Shown: positions 23,284-31,981, counted from the stretch's first letter. The stretch is 64,000 nucleotides of DNA from Vibrio proteolyticus NBRC 13287 (GCF_000467125.1 NZ_BATJ01000020.1:1-64000), one strand, 5' to 3'. Notes: generated from the sequence alone by a model not told the origin. Translations and numbers: made by a program.

Positions 23284-25544
23284 TCACTTTCCTCTCCAGA
23301 AAGATAAGCCATGAGACCAGATCTAATAATTGTTCTCTTATCTTCGCTTGGTAATAGTTCGAACCATCTCTGATATTTTTCAGATTTCATGAGTGCTCGT
23401 TCCGCTGCTTTTTGCGCGTTTTTCGCCCCAACCGATTTCCCTGCATATAGCTTAACGAGACTTTTAAATTCAGCACTTGAGATTAAACTATCTGCAGCAT
23501 TAGCGATTGGTTCACTCTTACCTTTTGAAAGAGCTGACGCTATAGCACTTGCTGTTCCGACTCCGGGCACGCCTATTGATGTAGATACCCCTTCAGCTGC
23601 GACAGCATTTCTACCGACTTGATAAAGTTTGGATATCATTCCGGACTCAGAATCAAAGTCTTTCAATAGCCCTTGTATTACACCGGTGCGAACTCGCTCA
23701 GAAGAAGCATTTCTTACTCCACGAGCAACCAAGAATAAGTCACGAAGACGTTCAGGCGCACCGTCTGGCAAATTACTCATGATACGTTTTTTAACTGCTG
23801 AGTTTCGAGATAACGATTCATACCAGTCAACGAATGCTGCCGGATTAAGTTGTTTCTCTTTTCTAGAGGAACCAGTGAATACATCGTTCAGTGCGCTGAG
23901 TACAACTTCCTGACGCCTCTCTTTTGGAATAGCTGCTATGGTTTCATCAAATGACTTAAAATCACCAGTAGAAAGCTTCTTCATTGCCTGACCAACTTTA
24001 GGCATTATCGCTGCCGTCTTATTCTTGCCAAGTAGAGTAATCGACTGATCTTCTAAAGTTTTACGCTGTGCCACCAGCTTTTTAGCAACATCCCACATAT
24101 CATTTGCACCAGCCGCTTTAGCTGTTGATTCCTGAGCATCTGTCAAAGCACCATAAAGCATTTTTAGAGCACCGGTATCAGCGTCTTTGTATGGACCTTG
24201 TGACTTCCTGAGAGCGGAGCCCACCTTCTTACGTTCGCTATCGATGAGCGCGTATGTTGGTTTGCTTTTCGCGATACCTAAAATTCTACGCTGAATAGGA
24301 TCTAGATATTTCTCTCTACCTAACTCATTCGCCCTCGCCTCTAGTGACTGTCTTAACGAACTTGTATCGACGGTTGTTTTAGCCGGTACCGTGTCAGCAA
24401 TGTTTTTGTAGATAGTACTGGCTTCATCATCGAGATCATTAATTGTCTTGAATATCCCATCACGAACACTCTCAGACAATTCAGACTTGTCCAGTGAACC
24501 ACCAAATTCTTCAATAAGATCATCAGCCTTTTGAGCAACAGCATCGATGCCGTTCTTTTGCATCACGCTCATTTTTGAAGCCGGAACCGCAGCAAGCGCC
24601 CCCTCTAACTCTCGGTAAGCCTGACTACCAGAAGTCTGCGCAGGTGTGAGAGTATCAGAAACACCTAAGCGTTCTGCAGCTTGAGTAACTTCTGGTATTG
24701 GGGCGACATCAGAGGCAACCTGTTCTAAGTCAGGACGTCGAGCTCTTGATTGTTTAGCCACTTCTTGAGCGATTTCAGTTTGCTTAGCCTGTTGCATTTC
24801 AGGAGACAGGTTGTCACTAACTCTCGCTGCTTCAGCATTAATAGCCTGTTGTTCTGCAGTAGTAGCAACTTTCGCTGATCTAACTTTAGCTGCCTGAAGA
24901 ATTGCAGGGATAGCTTCAAGCGCACCAGACGCCGCCGTATCAACTAACACGTTAGTCAGGTCAAAGTCACCACCTAATGCAGACTGATATCCCTCTTGTG
25001 CCGCCGTTGTAGCTCCGGATTGAGCCGCTATTTGAGCAGCACGGACAGGCAGTGAAGCAGCTCCACTAGCACCAGCAGGAATAGCAAGAGAACCAAGGCC
25101 AATAGCATTGTATAAATCCATCATTGAAGCCCCTGGTTTATTCAGAACAACTCTCTGGCCAGTTTTATTATTCCCTGCAATGATGTTACCTTTTTCATCG
25201 TACTGGATTCCAACTTCAGGAAAGTTCGATTTCAAAATATCAGCTACTTCCTGAGGATCAGTTGCTGTAAGTATCGCTGGTGCCACCTTTGCCACAGTAG
25301 ATGTATCAGCTGTAGATAAAAAGCCTGACGATGTGGCAAGCTCTGGCAACTCTCTTGTAGCTCTGGTTTCACGATCTGCCCCGGTAAAGAAATCGGATAC
25401 AGCACCAAGAACTGAACCAGAAGACTCCTGACGCTTTTGGTCAACCATCTGAGCTATACGCTGTGCATCTTGCTCATTTCCTGCGGCATCTGCCGCTCTA
25501 AGAGCAGTCATCAACTGCTCTTCTGTATAGTTTGCAACGGCCAT
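23280..25544 (-). CDS. P22 gp16-like DNA ejection protein
   Basis: A 754-residue, Ala-rich, mostly helical protein. A Gly/Ala hydrophobic segment near 145-190 could insert in membrane, long coiled-coil segments run through about 210-480, and the C-terminal part includes AAEGVSTSIGVPGVGTASAI. Size, composition and place as the last gene of a 14-7-20-16 run match the P22 ejection protein that leaves the virion and helps DNA cross the inner membrane. Sequence identity to P22 is not claimed. It is 3 bp from the gp20-like gene. Confidence 0.65.
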   Translation of the reverse strand: MAVANYTEEQLMTALRAADAAGNEQDAQRIAQMVDQKRQESSGSVLGAVSDFFTGADRETRATRELPELATSSGFLSTADTSTVAKVAPAILTATDPQEVADILKSNFPEVGIQYDEKGNIIAGNNKTGQRVVLNKPGASMMDLYNAIGLGSLAIPAGASGAASLPVRAAQIAAQSGATTAAQEGYQSALGGDFDLTNVLVDTAASGALEAIPAILQAAKVRSAKVATTAEQQAINAEAARVSDNLSPEMQQAKQTEIAQEVAKQSRARRPDLEQVASDVAPIPEVTQAAERLGVSDTLTPAQTSGSQAYRELEGALAAVPASKMSVMQKNGIDAVAQKADDLIEEFGGSLDKSELSESVRDGIFKTINDLDDEASTIYKNIADTVPAKTTVDTSSLRQSLEARANELGREKYLDPIQRRILGIAKSKPTYALIDSERKKVGSALRKSQGPYKDADTGALKMLYGALTDAQESTAKAAGANDMWDVAKKLVAQRKTLEDQSITLLGKNKTAAIMPKVGQAMKKLSTGDFKSFDETIAAIPKERRQEVVLSALNDVFTGSSRKEKQLNPAAFVDWYESLSRNSAVKKRIMSNLPDGAPERLRDLFLVARGVRNASSERVRTGVIQGLLKDFDSESGMISKLYQVGRNAVAAEGVSTSIGVPGVGTASAIASALSKGKSEPIANAADSLISSAEFKSLVKLYAGKSVGAKNAQKAAERALMKSEKYQRWFELLPSEDKRTIIRSGLMAYLSGEESD

Positions 25545-25547
25545 GTC

Positions 25548-26744
25548 TTACCTCGATAGGTATTTATTCAACAACTCATCATCACTCTGATTACCACCAG
25601 ATTCAGTTATCACCTGCTCTCTAGAGTTGTAATAATCAGAAGTTTTCTTCCCGTACTTATCAGACAACCGCTTCTGACCAAGCTTTATCGTACCGATAAT
25701 GTTGTTAATTGATCTTTTTGCGGAAGATTCAGATTGTGTATGTGAAAGGTTACCGATCGCATCGCTGATTTTCTTACCTTCAGCATCAGATAAAGCCCCC
25801 ATTCCTTTCATTTGTTGTACGCCAGATAAGAACCCTTGTGACTTCAACGTATCTACCAGTGCAGAAGTATCCGCGCCAGACGAACCTGGTGCAAAAACAC
25901 CAGCAATAGAAGGAGATGTTAGAGAGAAGTTGGTACCGAAATAATTGCTAAACCCGTCACTATCCAGAATTGACTGGGCTGTATCAATGGTTCTTGCCAT
26001 TGTGTCCATACTGGATAGATATTGTTCTTCGCGATTGGCTTTTTCCTGCTCTAACTTCTTCTGATTGGATTCTTTCTTCTGATTCAGTTCTGCAAGTTTA
26101 GCTTGATTAGTTTCTCGCTGAAGTTGACGGTCTATTTTCTTGTCTTCCAACTCCATTCTCTTAATTTCGAGTTCTTGCTTTTTGATACCTTGATCAAACT
26201 GAGTTTTCTGCTGTTCAGCATCAAGTTGGGCTTGCTGATAAGGAGTAAGTTCCTTTGGCTGAGAGGATTTGTAAGCGTTGTATCGCTCAGGAGATAGCGA
26301 TGCAGTATAGCCTGCTGTCATATTCATAAATCGCTCAGGAGAATTCTTCAATATTTGAATTCTATTGAGCGTTTCGGCGGGATCTCCGCCAATTTTTGTT
26401 AGATAGTCAGCCCGTTTTTTTAGGTATTTTTCAGCATTTTGTGGGTCAGACATTATTTTATAATTCGTATCTAAAAAATTATTTCTTGTCTCATTACTTC
26501 TGAAGTTAAATGCCTTGTTTATTGAGCTGGCCGCTTCAGGATATTTGAGCATAACCTGAGCAATGGCGTCCGGATTCTCTGACTGAAATGCCGCAGCCAC
26601 TTCTTCCTGCATCATCTGTTGCTGTTGTTGCCGCTGATTTTGTTGCGCTACCTGCCCAACAGCTGACCCCACTTTTCCAAGAGCCAAACCTAAATTCTGA
26701 CTAGAAGACAGGATGCCACTCCAATCTGGGTTATACCCTTGCAT
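25548..26744 (-). CDS. P22 gp20-like DNA ejection protein
   Basis: A 398-residue Gln- and Lys-rich protein with an N-terminal MQGYNPDWSGILSSSQNLGL region, a very long coiled coil (about 170-245, repeated KKxELE patterns) and a C-terminal helical part. This resembles gp20-type DNA transfer proteins of short-tailed phages. The start overlaps the gp7-like gene by 14 bp and the stop is 3 bp before the gp16-like gene, so the cassette is tightly coupled. Confidence 0.65.
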   Translation of the reverse strand: MQGYNPDWSGILSSSQNLGLALGKVGSAVGQVAQQNQRQQQQQMMQEEVAAAFQSENPDAIAQVMLKYPEAASSINKAFNFRSNETRNNFLDTNYKIMSDPQNAEKYLKKRADYLTKIGGDPAETLNRIQILKNSPERFMNMTAGYTASLSPERYNAYKSSQPKELTPYQQAQLDAEQQKTQFDQGIKKQELEIKRMELEDKKIDRQLQRETNQAKLAELNQKKESNQKKLEQEKANREEQYLSSMDTMARTIDTAQSILDSDGFSNYFGTNFSLTSPSIAGVFAPGSSGADTSALVDTLKSQGFLSGVQQMKGMGALSDAEGKKISDAIGNLSHTQSESSAKRSINNIIGTIKLGQKRLSDKYGKKTSDYYNSREQVITESGGNQSDDELLNKYLSR

Positions 26745-27630
26745 AATTCACCACCTTGTAACCAGTCTTGTCTGTTGAAACTGCATCTGGAGTAACCTGT
26801 TCAGCATGATCTGCGATGACGCCACGTCCAGACCCTGAAAGCCCAAGCTTTTCGCCCTTATCATTCCAATCCCAAGTGTAAATCTCGTTTCCGCGCTCGG
26901 TGTATTCTCCAGTGGCTTTAATATTTTTCTTGAGTCGGATGTCTGAAAATGCGGATATCAGAGCTGGCGCCGCACTTGCAAGACCACCAAGAACACCAGA
27001 CGCCATATTTTGTTGAGATGCCGCAGAGTTTAGCATTCCGGTTCCGATGCCCGACATAGTACTTGCCATTCCGCTCAATGTACTGCCACCAAACGTACCA
27101 AGCCCTTGTGATCCCTGAAGGCCACGACCGGAAAGCGCACCTAGCGCATTAAAGTAGTCATAATTTTTCTGGTAGTCTTGAGCATACTTATGATTGGCAA
27201 GCTGACTTAATAAAGCTCCCGAACTCGCGCCTAGAGCGTTTCCAGTAGCAGTTGAACCAAGACCTCCAGTTGCTTCAGCAGCATTTAGAAGTGAGTACTG
27301 CGCTTCTTTCTGCATTTGCTTGAATTCAGGGGATAGAGATGCGGACTTATAGTCTGGACCACTCATCCCCTGCAGGGTTGAGAGCAACCCTTTTTGCTTT
27401 CCGAGAGCTAACTGGCCGACCTCAGAATACGGCTCAAATTCGTTTTTAATATAATCGAGCCAGTCCTGCTGCATTCCGAGCGTTCGATAACCTAAATCAG
27501 CAGAAGTATTCGCAGCTTTTCTAGCTGCTTGAGTCCCAAGAAAATCCCCTGGATCATGTGAAATTCCCAGCAACCCGCCGGCGCCATCCGCTCCCAGAGC
27601 CCCGCCAACCTTGTCAAATACATCGCCCAT
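26731..27630 (-). CDS. P22 gp7-like DNA ejection protein with C-terminal S74-like tail
   Basis: A 299-residue protein. The Gly/Ala-rich middle (about 120-225) is typical of gp7-type DNA transfer proteins. The last 70 residues, SDIRLKKNIKATGEYTERGN then TWDWNDKGEKLG and GVIADHAEQVTPDAV, match the chaperone-like tail found at the end of many injection and tail-fibre proteins. It overlaps both neighbouring genes by 14-17 bp. The good match of this tail is the firmest evidence that the cassette is of phage-virion type. Confidence 0.75.
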   Translation of the reverse strand: MGDVFDKVGGALGADGAGGLLGISHDPGDFLGTQAARKAANTSADLGYRTLGMQQDWLDYIKNEFEPYSEVGQLALGKQKGLLSTLQGMSGPDYKSASLSPEFKQMQKEAQYSLLNAAEATGGLGSTATGNALGASSGALLSQLANHKYAQDYQKNYDYFNALGALSGRGLQGSQGLGTFGGSTLSGMASTMSGIGTGMLNSAASQQNMASGVLGGLASAAPALISAFSDIRLKKNIKATGEYTERGNEIYTWDWNDKGEKLGLSGSGRGVIADHAEQVTPDAVSTDKTGYKVVNYARV

Positions 27631-28039
27631 AACTAAACCTCTTCATTAAAATGATGTTTTTTACACCCGCACCAACAACCTTTGATGGTCCCTTCCAGGT
27701 TTCAACAAAACCAAACTTTCTTGCTAAGTTACAAACTCGCTTTCTTTCTTCCCTGATAACAGCCCAAACCTCACGATCGCCAATGAACGTCAGTACATCA
27801 GTGACCGCATCTCGGCACCAGTGTCGTTCTCCATCTTTCATGGCCATGTGCAACTCAACATAACCTACGCGATTGATCACAACAAATACGCCACAATCAC
27901 TCCAAAGGTAATAGTTGCCCTCTACCTGAGGCCACGAAGCCACCCCCCAAAGGCGCATCAATTGAGACCCGGTATACTCGTCTATCTTATGTAGTGTCTT
28001 ACTAAGTTTTTTTTCACCAGAAAAGCGCATATAACTCAC
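27614..28039 (-). CDS. P22 gp14-like head-assembly/ejection-associated protein
   Basis: A 141-residue protein, first in the four-gene cassette, resembling the DUF2824/gp14-type proteins that precede gp7 in P22-like phages (LWSDCGVFVVINRVGYVELH, HWCRDAVTDVLTFIGDREVW, an acyltransferase-like look). The start is either the GTG at 28039 or the ATG at 28030; a G-rich ribosome site precedes the GTG. It lies just downstream of the GTTCAA operator array, which therefore covers its promoter. Confidence 0.6.
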   Translation of the reverse strand: MSYMRFSGEKKLSKTLHKIDEYTGSQLMRLWGVASWPQVEGNYYLWSDCGVFVVINRVGYVELHMAMKDGERHWCRDAVTDVLTFIGDREVWAVIREERKRVCNLARKFGFVETWKGPSKVVGAGVKNIILMKRFSYGRCI

Positions 28040-28084
28040 ACCGCCCCCATCCGTATCTTAGATACATGGTATTGTTATAAAGGT

Positions 28085-28209
28085 GTTCAGAATTTGAACC
28101 CAGTTATTCACCCCATGGGTTCAAGAACTGAACTGATGAACATCACATTCCCGCCTTTTAATCGCCTTAAGGTTCAACAATTGAACCGAACTCAGTTCAA
28201 AACTTGAAC
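28085..28209. promoter_or_regulatory. array of four GTTCAA-N3-TTGAAC operators
   Basis: Four 15-bp dyads: 28085-28099 (GTTCAG-AAT-TTGAAC), 28119-28133 (GTTCAA-GAA-CTGAAC), 28172-28186 (GTTCAA-CAA-TTGAAC) and 28195-28209 (GTTCAA-AAC-TTGAAC). Centres are 34, 53 and 23 bp apart. They fill the gap between the winged-helix gene and the gp14-like gene. They must bind one dimeric protein several times, so they are a switch for the ejection cassette or an iteron-like origin. Confidence 0.85.
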
Positions 28210-28218
28210 CGGGTAGTT

Positions 28219-28623
28219 TTACCAGTCCAACCTGTCAGGCCTCCTTGTTGCATCTCTTTCTAAATGCTTTCCCGGGCACTCATCAATTGGAACCCATGAC
28301 AAAGCATACAGGGCACACCTTCCCCCTGGATTCGTGAACTTGCCTTGCCGCGTCAATACTAAGAATCTGCGAGCTTGAAGCTCTCCCAACACTTTGGTTA
28401 AAGTGGCCTTTCCAGCAATCCCCCAGCTTTGAGCTTGCGTATGTGTGGCAGATAAATCACCGTTATTATTGCCCTTGTATTGATAAGCAAGCCACAACAG
28501 CAGACGAACAGCATTAGCAGATAAGTACCGAAAGTCGTCACTATCCATGACATGGCGAGGTATACCGGCAAAGCTCCTTCGTCCACTCTGGCGCCCTTTA
28601 GTCCTTTCTCTCGTTATTGCCAT
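28219..28623 (-). CDS. winged-helix DNA-binding protein (satellite/phage type)
   Basis: A 134-residue basic protein. The core has a helix-turn-helix of the replication-protein or regulator type (FRYLSANAVRLLLWLAYQYK, then SWGIAGKATLTKVLGELQAR and RRFLVLTRQGKF as the wing). N- and C-termini are rich in Arg. It ends 10 bp before the GTTCAA operator array, so it is the nearest candidate to bind those sites. A replication role is the alternative. I do not know the exact family. Confidence 0.65.
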   Translation of the reverse strand: MAITRERTKGRQSGRRSFAGIPRHVMDSDDFRYLSANAVRLLLWLAYQYKGNNNGDLSATHTQAQSWGIAGKATLTKVLGELQARRFLVLTRQGKFTNPGGRCALYALSWVPIDECPGKHLERDATRRPDRLDW

Positions 28624-28645
28624 AAATCATTAGTCCGCCACCTTA

Positions 28646-29500
28646 TTAGTGAAGAGCTTTAAGCTGCGCCGGAGTCAGTTGGCTGGTGGTATAAAGCCCA
28701 TCCCAGTCCTTACGCATCGGCAATTTGTCTTTCCGATACAATCGATACAAAAGCTCAGCACCTTTTGGAGTAACAAGCGTCTTATAACTGCGCTTCCCTG
28801 GTTGGTATTCATATGAACTACACGTAAACGATGTATTTCTATAAGCTGAAGACGGTCTAAAACCATGTCTCTCAGCAATCAGAACACCAATAGACGCCAA
28901 AGATCCCTGAACGTCTTGAGTGTTAACTCCATTAAGCTGCATACAGAACGACGGGATTGTTACTCCTGTAGCCAACTGCGCAGAAAGATCTTCAATAGCA
29001 CTTGATAGCCGAGCGTTCTCCTGCTCTTTCTCCTGGATAGCGCTTTGTGCCACCAGCAATGCTTTTGCCATTAGCTCTTCCGGTGATAGCTCACTCTGAC
29101 CATGTGTATAACCTCCATGCTTTCGAATAGACGGTAATACCTCACTCGTTACCCAGCGCTTAAACGCTTTAGCCTTAGGAAGCTTTGAAGAAAAGATAAG
29201 AGCATATAAACCGGACTCGTTAATCGTGGTTACTTCCTGCTCACCTCCACGGGTGTCGTGCCTCGCGACGGCCTTGTCCTCAATGTCAACATGCTTAGCT
29301 AATGCATCTCGTGGATTTTTATAGCCCAACGTTTTAGCGACTTCTCCACCAATAAACCAAGGCTGACCATCAACATCAGTGGCAACCTTTAACTCTCCGA
29401 ACTGGGAGTTTGTGAATACCTTCAGTGAACTATCAGTGTTATAATCTTTCTCGGAAACTAAGTTAGATTGCGCCCTCTCGTGGGCGTTTTCTTTTTTCAT
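28646..29500 (-). CDS. BRO-family phage antirepressor
   Basis: A 284-residue protein with an N-terminal BRO domain (about 28-130: VATDVDGQPWFIGGEVAKTL, GYKNPRDALAKHV, ESGLYALIFSSKLPKAKAFK, VLPSIRKHGGY) and a coiled coil (about 150-190). The C-terminal domain (about 195-284) resembles antirepressor C-termini. Such proteins bind and inactivate phage repressors, or are the repressors themselves. In several satellites they respond to a helper. It lies between AlpA and the winged-helix gene. Confidence 0.85.
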   Translation of the reverse strand: MKKENAHERAQSNLVSEKDYNTDSSLKVFTNSQFGELKVATDVDGQPWFIGGEVAKTLGYKNPRDALAKHVDIEDKAVARHDTRGGEQEVTTINESGLYALIFSSKLPKAKAFKRWVTSEVLPSIRKHGGYTHGQSELSPEELMAKALLVAQSAIQEKEQENARLSSAIEDLSAQLATGVTIPSFCMQLNGVNTQDVQGSLASIGVLIAERHGFRPSSAYRNTSFTCSSYEYQPGKRSYKTLVTPKGAELLYRLYRKDKLPMRKDWDGLYTTSQLTPAQLKALH

Positions 29501-29528
29501 GACTCAACGTCCCCCCTTTAGTGCACTC

Positions 29529-29744
29529 TCATGCAGCCAGTTCATCACGCTGAGCGATTTGGTTTTCAACCCAATCATCAACTTCAGCTTCAACCCAAGC
29601 CACTGATCGGCAACCAAGAGAAACAGATTTTGGAAATTGACCGGCATTCATGCGGTCATAGATGGAACTACGAGATAAGCCTGTCATACGAATGACTTCG
29701 ATCATGCGCATTAGGCGTCGTGTGGTTTTAACTTGTTCTGTCAT
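29529..29744 (-). CDS. AlpA-family transcriptional regulator
   Basis: A 71-residue AlpA/Vis-type regulator: RLMRMIEVIRMTGLSRSSIY, then DRMNAGQFPKSVSLGCRSVA and W-x-EAEVDDW. AlpA proteins of P4-like islands and Gram-negative PICIs switch on the integrase, excision and replication genes. Its place near a P4-type integrase is characteristic. A 12-bp palindrome lies about 100 bp upstream. Confidence 0.9.
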   Translation of the reverse strand: MTEQVKTTRRLMRMIEVIRMTGLSRSSIYDRMNAGQFPKSVSLGCRSVAWVEAEVDDWVENQIAQRDELAA

Positions 29745-29846
29745 GTTGCCCTCGCGTTAACTGTGTACGTTTTCGACAAGGACAAATATAAGGGGATGAA
29801 TTGTGGGAGTGGGATAGAACCACCCCGAAGATTTTTTATGAATAGT

Positions 29847-29858
29847 GGGGTATACCCC
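29847..29858. promoter_or_regulatory. 12-bp palindrome upstream of alpA
   Basis: GGGGTATACCCC is a perfect palindrome in the 150-bp gap between alpA and the 233-residue gene, with a half-site CGGGGTAC near 29887. It is a candidate operator for alpA. Confidence 0.5.
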
Positions 29859-29894
29859 GTGCGTATCCCTTATAAATAAAGGCTTCTCGGGGTA

Positions 29895-30596
29895 CTATTT
29901 TTTTTGTGCGTTTCCTAGTTTATTCCAGTTGGTAACTGTACGTAATCTCTCAGTTGCTGCATTACTCAACCCATCTGGAAAATAATCTTGAATTCCATCA
30001 GGTACATTTATTTGGTTAATTTTTGGGTCTTTAATTGCTTTTAGCCATGATCTTAACGCTATGGCTAGCTCTGGTGCCGTTTTTTCATGCGAATAATCAA
30101 GCAATAATTCGACATCCTTAACCCAGTCAGGGCAGGAACAGTTGCTCCCTTCCGATTGATTAGGCTCAGGTTGTATTACTTTGCTAGCTGTTTTCCCATT
30201 TTCTGCTGGTAATTCATAGTTAAACCATAGCTTTATGGAAAACCTTTCCGCCCATTTAACAATCTCAATGACAGGAATAACCCTTTTATCTAAAGGAGGA
30301 TTAATACTGTCAAGCTCCTGAACAAGTAAATCAAATGGAGAGTAATAATCACTGATAACCTCTCCATCTAAGCTATGGCAATGTTGTTCAGTTTTGATGT
30401 AAACATCACCTCTCAATCGCAATGACTTGGATGCTAGATGTTGAACAATGGTTATTTGCCACTGCTTAGCTTCTGCTGAATTAGTCCAGTTCTCATATTC
30501 AGCTTGGTTAACACTGCTTACTTCGAAGGGGTTTAGCCCAGCCAGATACAAGGCAAGTTCATCAATCGAATAATATAATTGCGGAATATTCATCAC
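29895..30596 (-). CDS. unknown protein with C-terminal module shared with the 15808-16752 gene
   Basis: A 233-residue protein that I do not recognise. The N-terminal part (1-140) differs from its relative and shows no clear domain. Residues 157-233 form the shared module: a helical start, APELAIALRSWLKAIKDP, and the ending TNWNKLGNAQ. It lies just downstream of the P4-type integrase, separated by a structured 100-bp gap, and has its own AGAGGA ribosome site. Since its relative also lies beside an integrase, a role in recombination or its control is proposed. Confidence 0.75.
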   Translation of the reverse strand: MMNIPQLYYSIDELALYLAGLNPFEVSSVNQAEYENWTNSAEAKQWQITIVQHLASKSLRLRGDVYIKTEQHCHSLDGEVISDYYSPFDLLVQELDSINPPLDKRVIPVIEIVKWAERFSIKLWFNYELPAENGKTASKVIQPEPNQSEGSNCSCPDWVKDVELLLDYSHEKTAPELAIALRSWLKAIKDPKINQINVPDGIQDYFPDGLSNAATERLRTVTNWNKLGNAQKK

Positions 30597-30623
30597 ATCC
30601 TCTTAATGCGACCTCTAAAGGGA

Positions 30624-30676
30624 AGTGTTGCCAGCCGTTAGAGTGACGGCGTTCGGGAGCTACCCTAGGCAACACT
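30624..30676 (-). other. three-way-junction-like inverted repeat between int and the 233-residue gene
   Basis: Perfect 9-bp arms AGTGTTGCC (30624-30632) and GGCAACACT (30668-30676) enclose two further stems: GCCGT/ACGGC (30634-30638, 30646-30650) and GGG/CCC (about 30655-30665). In RNA or single-stranded DNA this folds as a cloverleaf-like three-way junction. There is no T-run, so it is not an ordinary terminator, and no tRNA features are present. Confidence 0.6.
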
Positions 30677-30695
30677 AATCTTGTCATGCTGGTGG

Positions 30696-31928
30696 TTAGG
30701 CGATTCTCAAACCACGGATACCAACCTTTAATGTTTCACCTTTGCTGGCTTGTTCAATACGATCACTCCACCAGCACATAACCGGCTTTCTTCGTTCTAG
30801 ATAGTCGGAATGGTTATACGCTCGCCTGATTTTATTTGGTTCCTGGTGCGACAAAGCACTCTCGATAACATCACCATCAAAGCCCTGAGCATTTAGCGTA
30901 GTACTTGCTAGGCCACGTAAACCATGAGCCGTAGTCCTGTCTTTAAAGCCCATACGCTTAAGAGCTGCATTAGCCGTCTGGGTGTTTACGTGAGTCTTAG
31001 GGTTGCGGTCGGCAGGGAAAATATATTCTCTATGGCCAGAGATAGGTTTCATGCTTTCAATGATGGCCAATGCCTGAGGGGTGATAGGCACTGTGTGAGT
31101 AGTGTGCATTTTGGGTACCGGAACAACCCAAACCATTTCTTCCAAGTCTATCTGCGACCATTTAGCGGTTGCAGCTTCACTAGGTCTCACCATAGTGTGC
31201 AACTGCCAAAGGATAAGGTTTCTGGTCGTGGTAGATAGGTTAGCGTTATCTATGGAGGTAACGAGCTCTGGGAGTTCTTCGGGGCTAAGAGCGGGGTTAT
31301 GTTTCACTTTCTGAGATGGATACAGCTTAGTGAGTTCAACCAGGGGATTAAATTCAATAGCACCATTTACCACCGCAATGCGCATGATCTCATTAGCAAT
31401 GATACAAATACGTTTAACCGTTTCTATCTTGCCTTGCTTAGCTATCGGATCCAGAACACCCTTCATCAACATGGGTTTAATTTCGGTCACCGGCACATGG
31501 CCAACTGCAGGTATTAAATACTTGTCCACCATTCGAGCACGCTTGTTATATGTCGTGATAACGGTCGTTTCTTTCTTGATAGCCAGGTATTCATCAGCGA
31601 ACGCTGCAAAGGTATTCGTGAGTTCATCACGTTTAGATTGCTCTAATGCCAATTTATGAGCTTTTGGGTCTATACCCTGAGCAAGTAGTTTTCTAGCTTC
31701 GTCTCTCTGTTCCCGGGCAAAAGCTAAAGACACCTCTGGATAACTACCTAAGCTGATCTTGTTTCGCTTTTTAGTGATCGGGACGTAATAGTTAAACATC
31801 CAAGATTTTGCGCCATTTGGACGGATACGAAGGAGCAAACCATTTCCGTCAGCCAATGTGTATTCTTTCTCTTTTGGCTTCGCTTGCTTGATTTGAGTCG
31901 CTGTTAAGCTGGTGGTGAGACGCGCCAT
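30696..31928 (-). CDS. P4-type tyrosine integrase of the element
   Basis: A 410-residue integrase with the N-terminal DUF4102 arm-binding domain (KEYTLADGNGLLLRIRPNGA, SLGSYPEVSLAFAREQRDEA) and a catalytic domain with HTMVRPSEAATAKW (Arg), TAHGLRGLASTTL (His-x-x-Arg), LSHQEPNKIRRAYNHSDY (His and Tyr nucleophile). Family members integrate into tRNA 3' ends; this one lies 165 bp from the tRNA-Leu in which the element sits. It is the enzyme that made the present att repeats. The gene is full length. Confidence 0.95.
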   Translation of the reverse strand: MARLTTSLTATQIKQAKPKEKEYTLADGNGLLLRIRPNGAKSWMFNYYVPITKKRNKISLGSYPEVSLAFAREQRDEARKLLAQGIDPKAHKLALEQSKRDELTNTFAAFADEYLAIKKETTVITTYNKRARMVDKYLIPAVGHVPVTEIKPMLMKGVLDPIAKQGKIETVKRICIIANEIMRIAVVNGAIEFNPLVELTKLYPSQKVKHNPALSPEELPELVTSIDNANLSTTTRNLILWQLHTMVRPSEAATAKWSQIDLEEMVWVVPVPKMHTTHTVPITPQALAIIESMKPISGHREYIFPADRNPKTHVNTQTANAALKRMGFKDRTTAHGLRGLASTTLNAQGFDGDVIESALSHQEPNKIRRAYNHSDYLERRKPVMCWWSDRIEQASKGETLKVGIRGLRIA

Positions 31929-31962
31929 AATTCAGTTCCGTGTTAGGGGAAATATACCGCTA

Positions 31963-31981
31963 GGGTTACTAACAGGGTTAC
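31963..31981. repeat. right integrase arm-type repeats
   Basis: GGGTTAC occurs at 31963 and 31975, the same 12-bp period and orientation as at 12953 and 12965 inside the left end. They lie between the integrase gene and the tRNA. Confidence 0.65.

Noticed and set aside
30624..30676. Integron attC-like site
   Set aside because: The outer arms contain GTTGCC/GGCAAC, but the GTTRRRY/RYYYAAC core pair and the asymmetric R/L box layout are absent, and no gene cassette lies beside it.
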